DNA of 64,000 nucleotides from Chondrilla cf. caribensis (GCA_964020155.1 OZ026546.1:7072379-7136378); one strand, 5' to 3'. Positions 14,880-40,365 are shown, counted from the first letter of the stretch. A program made the numbers and translations. The notes: a model not told the origin generated them from the letters alone.

Positions 14880-15660
14880 TTATGGGAATCGATATGTGAG
14901 CATGTTAGCGCCCGAACAATAACAATCTGTAGGATAGGGTAGGTAGGACTGTTTGAGCTGAAACTATAATATTATGGGACTCGATATAATTATAGTTAGC
15001 GTACGATGATTGTGATTAGTCCTAGACACTCGCCCTCTGGTATCACAAGATGTGAAGGTTTCATGCACTCAACTTCCCATACTTTATACACTGATCTACT
15101 CGACTAACTAACCTATAACTATAGTCATCAGCAGTGAATACCAAGCGTATTCCAGAAATCGAATCTCCGCATTTTCCAACATTCTTCGTCAATAGTATGG
15201 TCTGGCGTAGCCGATCCTTGCCCACCCTCCATTTTTTTGGTCGGCCGGGAGGATTGGGTCTAGCTACGCCAGACCATAGATCCTAAAACATCTTGGTCAT
15301 TGCAGTTATAATTAATTAGCGCCCATGAGGCCGTTATGATACACATAATAATACTCGAAGCTCTTCTTGTTTAATTAAATATTGTTCCGAACCCATCTAT
15401 TGCTACCGCTGAAAATTGACAAACTGTCGGTGTATCGATCAATTCGATAGTAACAAGATCCACAAATCAAGTACATATTCATTATTAATTTTGTTCACTA
15501 CTCAATGCAAATGCTACAACACTGCTCAATTGTATACAAATGTAGAACTGTTAGTGTTGTTGCTGAATAGGTTACCTAAATTACATTAATATATGGGGGA
15601 TAGTGGGCTCCCCAGTCTAAACAAGTATACCTAAACTAACCCAATTATCAAAATGTCGCT
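14880..15660. other. Spacer downstream of G11
   Basis: No exon recognised apart from a short inverted-repeat element at 15196. The whole stretch is nearly identical to 42485-43270 downstream of G5. Confidence 0.5.
15196..15278. mobile_element. 83-bp MITE-like inverted repeat
   Basis: 16-bp terminal inverted repeats TATGGTCTGGCGTAGC / GCTACGCCAGACCATA around a GC-rich core. A copy with one arm mismatch is at 42805-42887 in the duplicated segment. Confidence 0.7.
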
Positions 15661-15663
15661 TGA

Positions 15664-18600
15664 TCAGAGGTGTACTTTAACAGTGAGAGGTTTACTGTAT
15701 AAGCCGTTCATCGTCATGTGGACTGTGACTTGGTAACTGGCTCCCTTCTCTGGGAAGTCCACAGTAGAAGCCCTCACCTGTTTACCCACTGTTGTTTGGC
15801 GTATTGTTTTAGGATTGCTTGGTGTTACCATGACAACAGATATCAAAAAGCCGTCAATATCATCAGGAACTGCAGCGGGAACAGACCACACAAGAACAAC
15901 TGCCAACTGTGAAGGGAGGGTGAGCTTCAAGACCAAAGTAGGAGACACAGTGGTGAAGACAGTACCTGGAGAACATAAAAATTCACAAGCATAGAATCAC
16001 CACTGAACAAATAACATAAAATACATGTGTTCCTAAACACATCCAGTACCAAGATAGCGTGACAAAACTACACTCTTCAATACTCCTCAAAACTCAAAGA
16101 CTTTATCCAAAGATACAATAACTGTACACATTGGTACATGATATATACTCACACAACTGTAACTGCAAAAAATTGATGCTATACAGGATATACTAATGGT
16201 CACTGTGGTTATGGTGAAGTGCATTTTGTAAGCTCCAAATCATTGTAGTTTCACAAGGACCATTATACACAGGGGCGTCAGAACAGGGGTGTTTGCGGAG
16301 GCTTTGGCTGCCCCACTTTTTGAAGAAAGGCCTTATTTTCTTAGATTAACATTCACAAGATCAACTGATCAACTGGAGTATTTACCAAAAATTCTTACAA
16401 ACTGACATTTAAACGTTTTACTGCTTTACAAGAGATAGCGTTCGTGTTCTGACCAGTAATATGACTGTATCTTGTTTTGGCATTGATCTTGGTCGCCGGT
16501 TTCAGGCACTATTTTGTTTGCATTTGTTTGCATTTGCGAGTGCAGCACAACAGACCCCATTCATGGCCTCCCCACTTTTTATATGCTTCCGACGCCACTG
16601 ATTATACATACAAGCAACTCACTTTGGACTGAAATATATGCACTTACTGTGCACTTTGAGGTGATAATCGCATTAGCACTAGCTGCATGGGCTGCATTCC
16701 ACTCTGGTCCCATTCAAGCTGTTCCGAACTCCAGTTATCAGCAGCTGGGTCGTGTCAGGACTCAGAAACAACCCACTGGAACCCGCAACATTAGGATGGT
16801 TAGAATTGACTTCAGTGTGGACTCCTTCAACAGATGTGAGACTCCATGAAATGAGGCCAACGACATCTTCATCTTTGGGTTTGCAGGTGAAAATGGTCGT
16901 CCCCCCTTCCAGAACTGTAACATTCTCTGCTGTTTGGTCAAATGCTACAAGTGGACTTTCTGTGAGGAGAGGGATCAAATTCAGTGTCACAATCAGGAGA
17001 CTTTATGCATTTGAAGCAAGCCTTATTGTGATGTCAAGTGTACCACTACAACTGTGTCCATGATCTATGTACATACAGGGTGTGGACCACGGAAGATAAC
17101 ACCACCAGTTACACTACAGAATATATGTATCGACATATACATACTGCATATACACCACTCCGGGTATAGGGAGTTCTGCAGTGACAAGCTGTGAATATAG
17201 CAGTAGTTGAAGAATTAATGCAAAGATATACAGTATGTACACATGCGGAAGTAAAAATGGACACTGTTATTTGGTTAACAAAATAAACATTTTCACTGAC
17301 ACTTTAAATACATGTACTAAGCAGGGAACATATACCTATTAATATAGTTGCCATCGCCTGAACACTACCATCATCCTGGTTAATACACTGAATAGTTCCT
17401 CCGTTGTCTTCAGCACTGAATCCGGAGATAGTGATAACAGACACACCAACCTGTCTATTGCCTCCTGTGTCATTACTAGCAATTCTGGGATTGTTTCTGG
17501 CTGCAATCCGTGGCTTGAAAGGTCCCGATATATTAATCCCCTTCAATCCAGTGATAGTCCATCTAAGAGGTTTACCAGGAGCTTCACAAATAAATGTCTG
17601 TGAACTACCACAATACACTGGGACTATACCATCTGGGGCCAGCATATCTACACAAAAACGGAAAGTTTTAATGGGCAAGTTAAGTAAAAATTACACAAGA
17701 AAGCCATGTATCATAGATTACCACACCAGAGATAACATATGCAGCCCTAAAGTAGTACATGGCAGTACCTATTGATATATTAGTCTTTCCGTGAACACTA
17801 CCATCAGCCAGCTCAATACACTGGATAGCTCCTCCATTGTCTGATGTGTTAAACCCAGTGATAGTGATGGTGGAGAATGGAGTGAGACCACTTGTATCAG
17901 TAGTAGTGATCCTGGGATTGTTGTTGGCTGCTGACAGTCCAGTGGATTTTGTAGCCGTTATACCCCTCAATCCAGTAATAGTCCACACTGCAGCACCAGC
18001 TACACTACAGGTAAAAGTCTGTTGTTTACCGTTGTAAATGGAGACTGAGCCACCTGGCGAAAGACCACCTGTAATCATGAAGTAAAAAGAGGTAAAACCA
18101 GAAACTTCTCTGCTACTGTGAAACAGTCAAATGGAACTTTCTGAATAAATGTCATTGCATGATAGCAAGGAAACTGATCTTATTCTAGTCTCATGCTCAG
18201 ACCATCCATCCCCAACAGGAATGAATGGTCTGTACAGAGAAGACCACATGAAATACACTATACCACAGATACTCTATCACACTAGAGATAACACAGCCCT
18301 ATCGAGTAGTATATGGAAGTACCTATTAATATAGTAGCCGTCCCCTGAACACTGTTATCAGCCATGTTAATACATCGAATAGTTCCTCCGTTGTCTGCAG
18401 CACTGAACCGAGAGATAGTGATAACAGACACGGAAACCTGACTACTGCCTCCTGTGTCATTACTAGTGATCCTGGGATTATTTTTGGCTGCAACTCGTGA
18501 CCTGAAAGGTCCCGATATATCCATCCCCCTCAATCCAGTAATTGTCCATCCAAGAGATTTACCAGGTGCTTTACAAGTAAAGGTCTGTTTACTGCCAGAG

Positions 18601-19765
18601 TACACGGGAACTATACCATCTGGTGTCAGCATATCTACACAAAAAACAGAGAAATTTAATGGACAGATTAAGTAAAAAATACACAAATGAACAACATATC
18701 ATAGATACTCTACCACACAAGAAATAACACAGCCCTAGAGTAGTATATAAGTGGAAGTACCTATTGATATATTAGTCTTCCCGCGAACACTACCATCAGC
18801 CAGGTTAATACAGTGAATAGTTCCTCCATTATCTGCGGCAGTAAACCCAGTGATAGTGATGGTGGAGGATTTAGTGATACCACTTGCATCAGTAGTAGTG
18901 ATCCTGAGATTCTTTTTGGCTGCTACCAGTCCAGTGGATTTTGTGGCCCTTATCCCCCTCAACCCAGTAATAGTCCATGCTGCAGCACCAGCTACACTAC
19001 AGGTAAAAGTCTGTTGTTTACCGTTGTAAATGGAGACTGAACCATCTGGTGTGAGAGCACCTGTAAAGACAATCATGAAGTAAAAAGACCAGAAACTTCT
19101 CTGCTAATGTGAACCAGTCAAATAAAACTTTCTGAATATATAAATGTCATTGCATGATAGCAAGGAAACTGATCTCATTCTAGTCTCATGCTCAGACCAT
19201 CCATCCCCAACGGGAATGAATGGTCTGTACAGAGAAGGCCACATGAGAAGAGATAACACAGCCCTAGAGTAGTACAAGGAAGTACCTATTGATATAGTAG
19301 CCGTCCCCTGAACTTTTCCATCAGCCAGGTTGATACATTTGATAGTTCCTCCGTTGTCTGTGACATTGAACCCACTAATAGTGATGGTGGAGGATGGAGT
19401 GAGACGGCTTGTATCAGTAGTAGTGATCCTGGGATTGTTCTTGGCTGCTGACAGTCCAATGTTACCTGTAACATGTATCTCGCTCAATCCACTGATAGTC
19501 CACACGGCTGCTGGACCAGTTACATTACAGGTGAAATTCTGTTGGCTACCACTGTACAAGGAGACTGTACCATCTGGCTGCAGAGTACCTGCAAAGACGA
19601 TCGCGAATTAGTAAGGGACACAATTCGAAATTCTTCAATAGCTACAGGCAACCAGGTGCAGCCAAATTGAATTACAGAGACAAGCTTACCTCGAGCGACC
19701 GAAAACTGAAGTACGCTACTTAGGACTATGAACGTCCACACTGTCTTCCTTGTTGGAGTAGTCAT
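15664..19765 (-). CDS. G11: predicted secreted Ig-repeat/FN3 protein, frame broken in the sixth Ig exon
   Basis: Exons: signal 19690-19765 ([16 protein letters not shown]); five tau-type Ig exons 19286-19588, 18761-19060, 18323-18634, 17769-18068, 17336-17647; a different Ig 16623-16959; terminal FN3-like exon 15664-15965, ending LTVKVHL then stop. Each tau exon has FTC or FIC, WTITGL or WTISGL, and a second Cys in GGTI.CI. Order by similarity is alpha-beta-gamma-beta-gamma, against alpha-beta-gamma in G5. No membrane helix follows, so the product would be secreted. The sixth Ig exon carries a net 4-nt insertion relative to G5 and an in-frame TAG at 16679-16681. Without the insertion the exons total 2238 nt (745 residues). 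The copy may be a pseudogene or give a shorter soluble product. Confidence 0.72.
16270..16600. mobile_element. Non-autonomous hAT-like element
   Basis: 331 bp starting CAGGGGCGTCAGAA and ending TTCCGACGCCACTG, flanked by a perfect 8-bp duplication ATTATACA (16262-16269 and 16601-16608). Eight-bp target duplications and CAGGGGCG-type ends are typical of hAT elements. It lies in the last intron of G11; the same intron of G5 lacks it. No transposase is present. Confidence 0.8.
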
Positions 19766-19846
19766 ACTCACAATTGACTTGGAAGCTTAAAATTATAAAT
19801 CAACACACTGAGCCGAATCTGGAAACGAATACCGCGACCGGTGATA

Positions 19847-19857
19847 GGGGAATTCCC
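19847..19857 (-). promoter_or_regulatory. kappa-B-like site upstream of G11
   Basis: GGGGAATTCCC, containing the perfect palindrome GGGAATTCCC, 82 bp before the ATG in the conserved M2 block (CGCGACCGGTGAT). A TATA-like ATTATAAATC lies between them near 19792. Confidence 0.6.
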
Positions 19858-20473
19858 TCATGCTAGGCAGCAGCTATCATACGTACATTGCAGGACAAAA
19901 TTGTCGAGTGCAAAAGTACAACAACGGAGAAGATGGTGGGAGTAATGTTGAAGTTCTTGTGCCCCTTAAACTGCTTCAAGGGACGTCTGTAGTGGGGTCT
20001 CCACACACACCCTGCCCACCTCAGTAGAAGTATATGCAGTAGCTAGTCGGATAAAGTATGCAGTGAATTCTTGTTAATCCACTGCAATTCGTTTTCTTAA
20101 AATATGGGGGTTACGAGTTGGGTAGATTAACTAGATCTTCATTAATGCTTACATATAATATTGGTACTGGGAATTTATGGCAGATGTAAAGGTTAACTCG
20201 GTAGATGAAGCAGTGACAGATTAATGGGAGTTCTCTGTATAATACACCCTAATACACAAGGATGACAAATTTAATACATTGACTCTTGATCATAGACCAT
20301 AATATAAACATAATAATGTACACATACATGTATGACAGATGGACATGTACAGACAATTAAATGATCACACACACACCGCAATTCATTTGATAATACATAA
20401 TATATCATGAATGTCTGGGGAATTGAAAACTTGAAAAAACAAGAGATGTACAAATGACTTCAGTAATGTGTGA
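19858..20473. other. Spacer between G10 and G11
   Basis: Contains the 3' flank of the tail A gene G10, similar to the 3' flanks of G2, G3, G4 and G14 (AAACAAGAGATGTACAAATGA repeated in all). No exon. Confidence 0.5.
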
Positions 20474-23426
<2,953 letters not shown>

Positions 23427-23807
23427 TGACTAATATCAATTTTACTTGGTAGCTAGCTAGCTACACTTGGTGAATCTGCAAAGTATAGAACAAAAGGATA
23501 ATTAGGATAAGAGCAAGTGTCTGCATGTATGTTAGCTATATATAGACTCCCCACTGTGTACTAGTAACTTGACAAGAAAACGGTTTCTTAACATGCATTA
23601 TCTATATACACAATCGCGACTATAGCTCCACGTCTTTATATTCTCATACCTGCATGGTGTGGTGACGTACCAAAAAGCACGGGAAAATGTGGATCAAGAA
23701 TCGTCTTCAATCGGATATCTAGGACACAAAAGAACTTCCAAAGGACGAATACTATTCTTCGGATCGACGTCCCGTGGTGAGGCGAATCCTAGACGACCGT
23801 TAGAAAA

Positions 23808-23818
23808 GGGAATTCCCC
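23808..23818 (-). promoter_or_regulatory. kappa-B-like site upstream of G10
   Basis: GGGAATTCCCC, 382 bp before the ATG. A TATATATAG box near 23537 and a TTTGCAG acceptor-like sequence just before the ATG region suggest a short non-coding first exon. Confidence 0.6.
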
Positions 23819-23992
23819 TTTCGTACCGCTTGGCTAGCAAATTTAGATGTACATGTCAAAAATTAATGCTTCGTGCTATACACGCGATATATTTATACAC
23901 ACAATGTAATTCGATTGCAATTCATGTGTTCAAATGGGGTTATACAAAACAGTAAAGTTGCTGTATTTGGTTCCTCCTTCACCTTCCCCAGT

Positions 23993-29394
<5,402 letters not shown>

Positions 29395-30293
29395 TGACTA
29401 TAATATCACCTGGTACCCAATTCACTGGTATCTAGACTTGGTGAATCTGCAAAGTATAGAGAAAAAGGATTAGTAGGATAAGAGGAAGTGTCTATATGTA
29501 TGTACAACACCACTCGATCAGTTAACTTGCCACCACTTAATTTGTTAATGCAGTTATCTAGGTGTTGGATATCTACCACAATCAGCTAACCAACAAATCA
29601 ACCAATTACCCCACTGTTGACCTTAAACACATTATTCTTACCAAATGGGTACACTCAATTGGTCATTTGGTTGGTGCATGGTTTGAATGTTCAAAACTGC
29701 ACTTTACACACAGAGAGATGTTTGTGAACATTGGGACAGATTTCCACTTATACTTGCACATGCAGAAAGAGATAGTCTTGCATTAGGTTGACATCACATG
29801 GTCACAACATATGCACATGCTAAACACATAATATAACATGAAAGATTGAGGCTGAAGTGCATGGATATAATAATTATATGTCAAAATGGATAGGATATCA
29901 AACCTGATTTCGAATCTCTGGCATATTTAATTTATAAAAGGCGCGGCTATACATCAGTGGGTGCATGGTCCGTATACCAGGTAGGACAATCCACACAATA
30001 GCTATAAACTCCCCACTGTTTACCAGTAACTAAATAGACAAAAAACGGGTTCTAAACATGTATTACCTATATACAATCGCGACTTTTTAAAACTATAATA
30101 GGCTCCCACACTTGAAGTTCAGATTCTTACCTGGTGTACCAAATAGAACGAAAAGATCGCGGATCAAGAAACGTATGCGTATTCAGACACTTAAGACACA
30201 GAAGAAATTCAAATGGACGAATAATATTCTTCGAATCGATGTCCCGTGGTCAGGAAAGTTCTTAAGAATTCTATAATAATAAACGTTAGACGA

Positions 30294-30304
30294 GGGAATT
30301 CCCC
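30294..30304 (-). promoter_or_regulatory. kappa-B-like site upstream of G9
   Basis: GGGAATTCCCC, 900 bp before the ATG; the extra distance is due to about 500 bp of unrelated sequence (29500-30000) between promoter block and first exon. Confidence 0.5.
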
Positions 30305-30466
30305 TTTCGAACGGCTCTAATTCAGATGTCCAAAATTAATACCGGGTGCTATACAAGCGATATATTTATGCACACAATGTAATTCAATTTAAATTCATGT
30401 GTTCAAATGAAGTTGATACAAAACAGTAAAGTTGCTGTATTTGGTTCCTCCTTCTCCTTCCCCAGT

Positions 30467-34202
<3,736 letters not shown>

Positions 34203-35778
34203 TGATCAATATCGACCTCAAAGGTACCTAGTCCTGGTGGAGCTGTGGAACACAATAAGTGATCAAGAATGACTCAGAGACAAAGAATCATAAATTTACA
34301 TTTACAAATTTACAATTTACATTTTAATATACATGTGTGTAATGTAGACTGTCAGTGTACACTCCAGAAATGTACATACTAAACACAGCCAGGTAAAAAC
34401 CTATAGTTTGGGGTCAATCAGACCAGATGACATTTAGTACAAACATACCACAGACTCTACAGATCATTATCACTATCAGTTGATATCATTGTACTAGTAG
34501 ACCACTTAGCCAGGAAACACCAGACAGGTAACCTTGTTCAGAATAGATTTAGAAACAGCAGGATTGCATATTAACAACTATCGTATCAATTATCTATCAT
34601 TCACTACTAGGATGCAACTATAACACATATGCATATACATAGGCCCGTATGTGTATTTTCTGGAAGAATAGTGAGTGCCTTATATACAACCTGTACAGCT
34701 TGCAAGTGTGTATGTATGCTGTGTGTGTGCGTGCGTGCATGCGTGCGTGCGTGTATGCATGTGGTCTATCAGGAATGTGGAAGTAAATGTACACATACTT
34801 CATCATTTCTTAAATATTAGATTTTTATTTGTTGCTAATAAAACCCTCCTTTTTACCCATTTAATATCATTCTCCTCCCATTTTAATGAATGCTGATATA
34901 AGTACACCTAATTTCAGACTGTCCAAGTCTTTGCCATACAAAGCAACTAATCAGAAATCGGACACCTGTATCTCAGCCATCACTTAATGCATGAAGATCA
35001 AATTAAAGTCAAAAGTTACAGCTTGTGAATATGTTTGAATATAATCTTGTGAAAAGTACAACTGAAATCTGCCGAACGAAAGCACCACTCCTAAATTGTG
35101 TGCTCGAATAATTTATCCCTCCCCTATTTCTTATTTTCTAACAGGCTGCATCAAAATTGATGATCGCAGACCTTCAGCCTTCTGCCCACTCATTATACCA
35201 CTATTTTAGCAGATCCTCACCCTGTCATCATAATATGGCTGTAAAGTATGTTCAAGTCAATTCGATTCAATTTGGAAATATTCCCCTTGATTCATCGTCA
35301 ACTTTTCTCATAGTAGAGTGAACTCAAACAAATCGGTGATTTCGGATACAACCTTGATCTCTAACATGTAAAAGTTCGAAGTTACTCTAGGGTCTATGCT
35401 CTAGCTCTACTCACTTGGTGCTCAGCTGCATGAGTTCATGATATTATACGAAAGCCATTAACGACGAATTTAAAATAACCTCCTCCTCCCTATAGAAACA
35501 TTTGGTGAGAGACGGAGCGATTCGATAGAGCTTTAATACTGGAAAACACTCGACAGATAATAGTACTTTCAAAATAAACCTGAAGCTAAGTGTCCATTTA
35601 GCTACATCTACTTGAACTCCACTCTTTATCAGTCTTTATATGCTTACCTCCTATTGTTGTAGCAAATAGCACTAAAAGAATATCAAGAACCTTTTCCAGG
35701 CGTTTAGAAGACTAAATAAGGACTGTAAAAGACGATAAATATTATTCGCCCTGTTTTCGTAGCCGGTCAAGTAAACGA
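34203..35778. other. Upstream region of G8
   Basis: About 1.6 kb between the G8 start and its kappa-B box. Part resembles the M1 leader; 34620-34800 holds a GT-rich stretch. A phrase at 34671-34710 resembles the start of the membrane-to-tail A intron of G14. No intact exon was seen. Confidence 0.4.
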
Positions 35779-35789
35779 GGGAATTCCCC
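35779..35789 (-). promoter_or_regulatory. kappa-B-like site upstream of G8
   Basis: GGGAATTCCCC in the usual M1 context, but 1.58 kb from the ATG, the longest distance in the array. A large foldback lies just beyond it. Confidence 0.5.
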
Positions 35790-35823
35790 TATCCGACTAC
35801 GGCTCGAATCATAGCATAGTATA

Positions 35824-36677
35824 TAGAGTAAACAATCAATAATCGGACAAATCAATTTTCGGACACTCGAATCTCGGAAAGTACTGAAGCTATTGACTTC
35901 AAACAAAAAGCACTATTTAGATCTCTGTAAGATAGCAAATGGTATGTACTATGAAGTTTATACCTTCTCGCATCTTTGCGATACGAACAGTTAAATGACA
36001 TGTCCGAAACAATCAATTTTCGGACGATTCAATCAATTTTCGGACAAAGTCTTTAGTCGAGTGGAAGATTAAGGAAAATCCACCAAAACACTTTCACATA
36101 TACCTCTACATGTGTCCTCTAAAATCTGCTAGTAGCAAAGCGAAACGTCGTGATTTGAAGAAACCCGAGATTGTAATCTAACCCCCTTTGACAAATCAAA
36201 TTTCGGACAAATTTATATTGCCAGTCGAAATTTATATGGGCTGAATGGCGCGATTCGGCCCATATAAATTCCTACTGGCAATATAAATTCGTTCGATTCG
36301 TTCGATTGTCAAAGAGGGTTAGATTATAAGCTCGGGTTTCTTCAATTCTCGACGTTTCGTGTTCATACTAGCAGATTTTAGAGGACATATGTAGAGGTAC
36401 ACGGGAAAGTATTTTGGTGGATTTTCCTTTATCTTCCACTCGAACAAAATACTTTGTCCGAAAATTGATTGAATCGTCCGAAAATTGATTGTTTCGGACA
36501 AGTCATTTAACTGTTCGTATCGCAAAGATGCGCGAAGGTATAAACTTCATAGTACGTACCATTTGCTATCTTACAGAGACCTAAATAGGGCTTTTTGTTC
36601 GAAGTCAATAGCTTCAGTACTTTCCGAGATCCGAGTGTCCGAAAATTGATTTGTCCGATTATTGATTGTTTACTCTA
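35824..36677. mobile_element. 854-bp foldback element
   Basis: Two arms of about 400 bp, starting TAGAGTAAACAATCAATAAT and ending with its complement, meeting around 36242-36257. The arms contain several copies of CAATTTTCGGAC. It is inserted in the promoter block between G7's 3' end and G8's kappa-B box. The arms differ by scattered substitutions. No transposase was recognised; an open frame in one arm is not convincing. Confidence 0.85.
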
Positions 36678-36838
36678 CCAGAACCGTAATCAACGACAAA
36701 CTTGAATGTCAAAAATTAGTGCTTTGTACTATTCACGTGTTAGGCCCTATATTCAATACGCAATTCATGTGTTCAAATGGAGTTAATATACAAAACAGGA
36801 AAGTTGCTGTATTAAGTTCCTCTTTCTCCTTTCCCAGT

Positions 36839-37915
36839 CTACTCTCTCCTTCCTCCTCCAACCTCTTCATATTCAGTAGTTGTACCAACATTCACTGCCT
36901 CATAAGCTGGGTTCTTCTCCATGGTCACCTCCTGATCAGTCTGTCCAGAAGGAGGCTTTATTTCCATTTCATCATAGACCAGTTTGGATGTTTTAGCTCC
37001 CTTTGGAATTGTGCCTAAGACAACACATCAAGATGCACATTAATTTAAGGCTTTACCCACTTGTTTGTATGGTATTGTTACAACAGTGTACACTGTGTAG
37101 TCTAATGGGGAGTACAGGTCATAAACTTAGTTCTCACACACCAAACAATGAAACATGGTCCTTCCCTTGTTTTATGTCCCTATGGCTATGAATCTTGTTC
37201 ATCCAGATTTGGGTCATTTAGACCTCAAACATTGGTCACTGGTTGCACAACTACGTGTGAACTGATGGTCCTTATGGTTTGACCATCCTTTCACCTTCAC
37301 ATACAATGTCCACCATCCACCCATACTACCTTTCAGGATGGTCTAGCTGGTTATAGACTGCGCACTATACCTATTGTCACAAATACCTTAATTTATGGGG
37401 TGGTGAAAGTGAAACATGACCACAGCACACCAGTTAGCTCATTTGTAACTGTTCAGTGAAAATATTGAAAGTATGACTGTATTGCTTTATTCCTACTAAC
37501 TACTGTTATTGTTTATGTTACTAATGTGTTTACCATACAAGTGAGCAAACCATACAAGTGTGCCAAACATACAAGTGTGTTTACCATAGAGGTGTGTAAA
37601 TACAACAATGATCCCTTACCGTAGACATAATGATACTATAATTATTCAATTAAACACAAAGTGTCCTCACATAATACCTAGTACACTGAGCACACTGCAA
37701 ACAAACCTTGAACACATAGGAGCTCACCTCTTCTCAACTTGATGGTGACCAGGATTGAATACAGAGTCAACATTATAAGGAGGCAGACCAGTATAGCAAT
37801 GATGACTACCAGGGTTATGATAATTGTCTCACATGAGGTTGCTGGTGTATTTGATGATGCTACAGGGGCTTTAATACACAATGTAGTAGTGCAATGTAAT
37901 AAATAACTGTTCATT

Positions 37916-37976
<61 letters not shown>

Positions 37977-38186
37977 CATGGACACGGACACACAAACACA
38001 CACACGGACACACAAACACACACACGGACACACACAGACACACGGACACACACACACACACACAGACACACACACGGACATGGACACGGACACACAAACA
38101 CACACACGGACACACAAACATACACACGGACACACACAGACACACGGACACACACACACACACACAGACACACACACGCACACACA

Positions 38187-38224
<38 letters not shown>

Positions 38225-38347
38225 CACACACAGACACACGGACACACACACACACACACACACAGACACACACACGCACACACACACACACACACGCACA
38301 CACACACACACACACACACATGGACACACGGATGCACGGACAAACAC

Positions 38348-38413
<66 letters not shown>

Positions 38414-38445
38414 GCGCACACACACACACACACATGCACACACAC

Positions 38446-38495
<50 letters not shown>

Positions 38496-40365
38496 ACACA
38501 CTCACCTGTAACATCAAACTCCTCTGACACAACACTCTCTGATGATCCATGTTCATTGACTGCAGTCACTCTCACTGTATAACTACCACCACTGAGGACA
38601 CCTTGGTATGTGGTGGTCACTGGGGAAGACAGTCCTGATGGAGTAGCAGAGACTACTTGAGTATCAGATTGACGAGCAGAGCGGCCGCCATCTTTAATGA
38701 ACTGAAGTTGGAATGAGAACATGCTCCCACTCCTCATCCTCTCAGTACCAGGATAGTCTGTACTCAGTACAACAGTTACTGTAGTACCATTAGAGGTTGC
38801 TGTGGGTCTAGCTGGGTTGGAGGGTCTTCCTGGAGGGAATAGAACACAAATAAGCTAATGATACACTTGTACATATTCTCTACAGTTGAATTTGCATTTC
38901 ACATACCTAGTAAAGGTTTTAATGTGGTTTGCTGTGTACTTGATCCAAAGATGTTGCTGACTGTGATAATAGCAGTGTACACAGTTCCAGCTTGTAGTCC
39001 CATGATGTAGAGGATGTCTCCACTACGTGTGAGGTTACCAGCACTGACCATCTCATAAGATCCATCACTACTGGTGTTCAGGAGAACACTAACATCTGAT
39101 ACATCGTCAGGATCAGCTAGGTTGAGCCTCACTCCAGCACAACATGTAGTAATGTTGGACGGAGAGAGCTCAGAAGGAGGTACTGTGATGTTGGGAGGAT
39201 CTGTGGGAAGATTAATACAATATGCCGTAATCAAGACAACCACAAACTGACATGATGGAGGAGTGAGTGGAGCTATTTATATCGCAAGCCATACTCAGAA
39301 TCCATTCCAGTAATGTACACTACACACACTCACCATTGACAGTGACGTTCACTTCAGCTACATCACTACCAACACTGTTGGATGCATTACAAGAATATGT
39401 TCCTCTTTGCTTTCTTGTTATCGAAGGTATTGTCAGTACATATGCAGTGATGTTAACACTGTCACTGCTACTGGTGATCTCAACACTGTTGAAATAGAAC
39501 CTCACACTAGCTGGGGGATTACTGACTGGAGTACAGTCCAATGTGAAGACACCTCCGAGACTGAGGTTCCTCACTACAGGGACCACACTCAACTCTGGGG
39601 GGTCTGGTGGGGTAGACAAGCACACAATACATTCTCACTACAGCACTGGTCAGGTGATGGTTCACTAACGTACACTGAACATCTAGAGTGAAGTTAGCTG
39701 TTCCTGTTCCAACACTGTTTGTACTGAAGACCTGATATGTTCCACTGTCACTTCTCATCACATTGGCTATTGTGATGCTGGTTGCTGTAGTTACAATACG
39801 TCCATTACCACCAGTGTCCACTCCATCCTTTGTCCAGTTGAAGTCAGTAGGTGAGGGAAAGGCAGTGAGGTCAAAGGTGTAGGTGTAGTTGTCTCCTTCC
39901 ACCACAGTGGTGGGTTGGTCTGTGCTGATAGTGTACTCCGGTGAAGCTATAGATAAAATTAATGAATGAGCAGAACACTAAAAATAGTATTAATATAATA
40001 AAAAAAGGAGGTTCTTCTTTCTTACTCTGAATAAGTACAGTGAGGGTTGGAGACTGATCTGCAGTGATCAGGTGATCACACCTGAAGACTGTTCCATTGT
40101 CACTTGAATCAACTGGACCAATAGAGAAGGTAGTCTCGGCTCCATTGAACACTTGAGGAATAGTACTATCTCGGACCATGTTTCGATGAATAACTAGGTT
40201 ATATCCATCTGCAGTAGACGTCCCATCGGTACAGGTTATATCAAAGCTCTCTCCATCTGCTACCACGACTTGTCCTTCTGGAGAAATGGTCACATCCTGA
40301 GCTGAAGAGATGGTTACGATGAACTGGAAAATGGTTAATATGAAAAGTAACTTTACAATATCCAT
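36839..40365 (-). CDS. G7: Ig3/FN3-2 type I membrane protein, M1 start, tail B
   Basis: Exons: signal+Ig1 40026-40365; Ig2 39674-39946; Ig3 39334-39603; FN3-3 38907-39200; FN3-4 38506-38829; membrane 37728-37868; tail B 36839-37014. Sum 1818 nt, 605 residues, no break and all splice dinucleotides canonical. Ig1 differs from the other M1 genes at the variable stretch (STADGYNLVIHRN and STIPQVFNGAETTF). FN3-4 has one extra glycine (DGGRSAR). Helix IIITLVVIIAILVCLLIMLTL; tail VYDEM, NPAYEAV, EYEEV. The intron after FN3-4 contains about 590 bp of interrupted (AC)n. Upstream, a telomere-repeat element separates the start exon from the kappa-B box. Good candidate for an expressed receptor. Confidence 0.87.
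37917..38505. repeat. 590-bp compound (AC)n tract at the FN3-4 donor of G7
   Basis: AC array with a higher-order pattern of ACGGACAC and CAGACAC units; a block of about 110 bp beginning GGACATGGACACGGACAC is repeated twice (near 37974 and 38076). The longest microsatellite in the window, starting at the donor (GTGAGTGTGTG). Confidence 0.9.

Noticed and set aside
36319..36525. Coding frame inside the foldback
   Set aside because: It lies in one arm, its mirror in the other arm is disrupted, and it matches no family I know.
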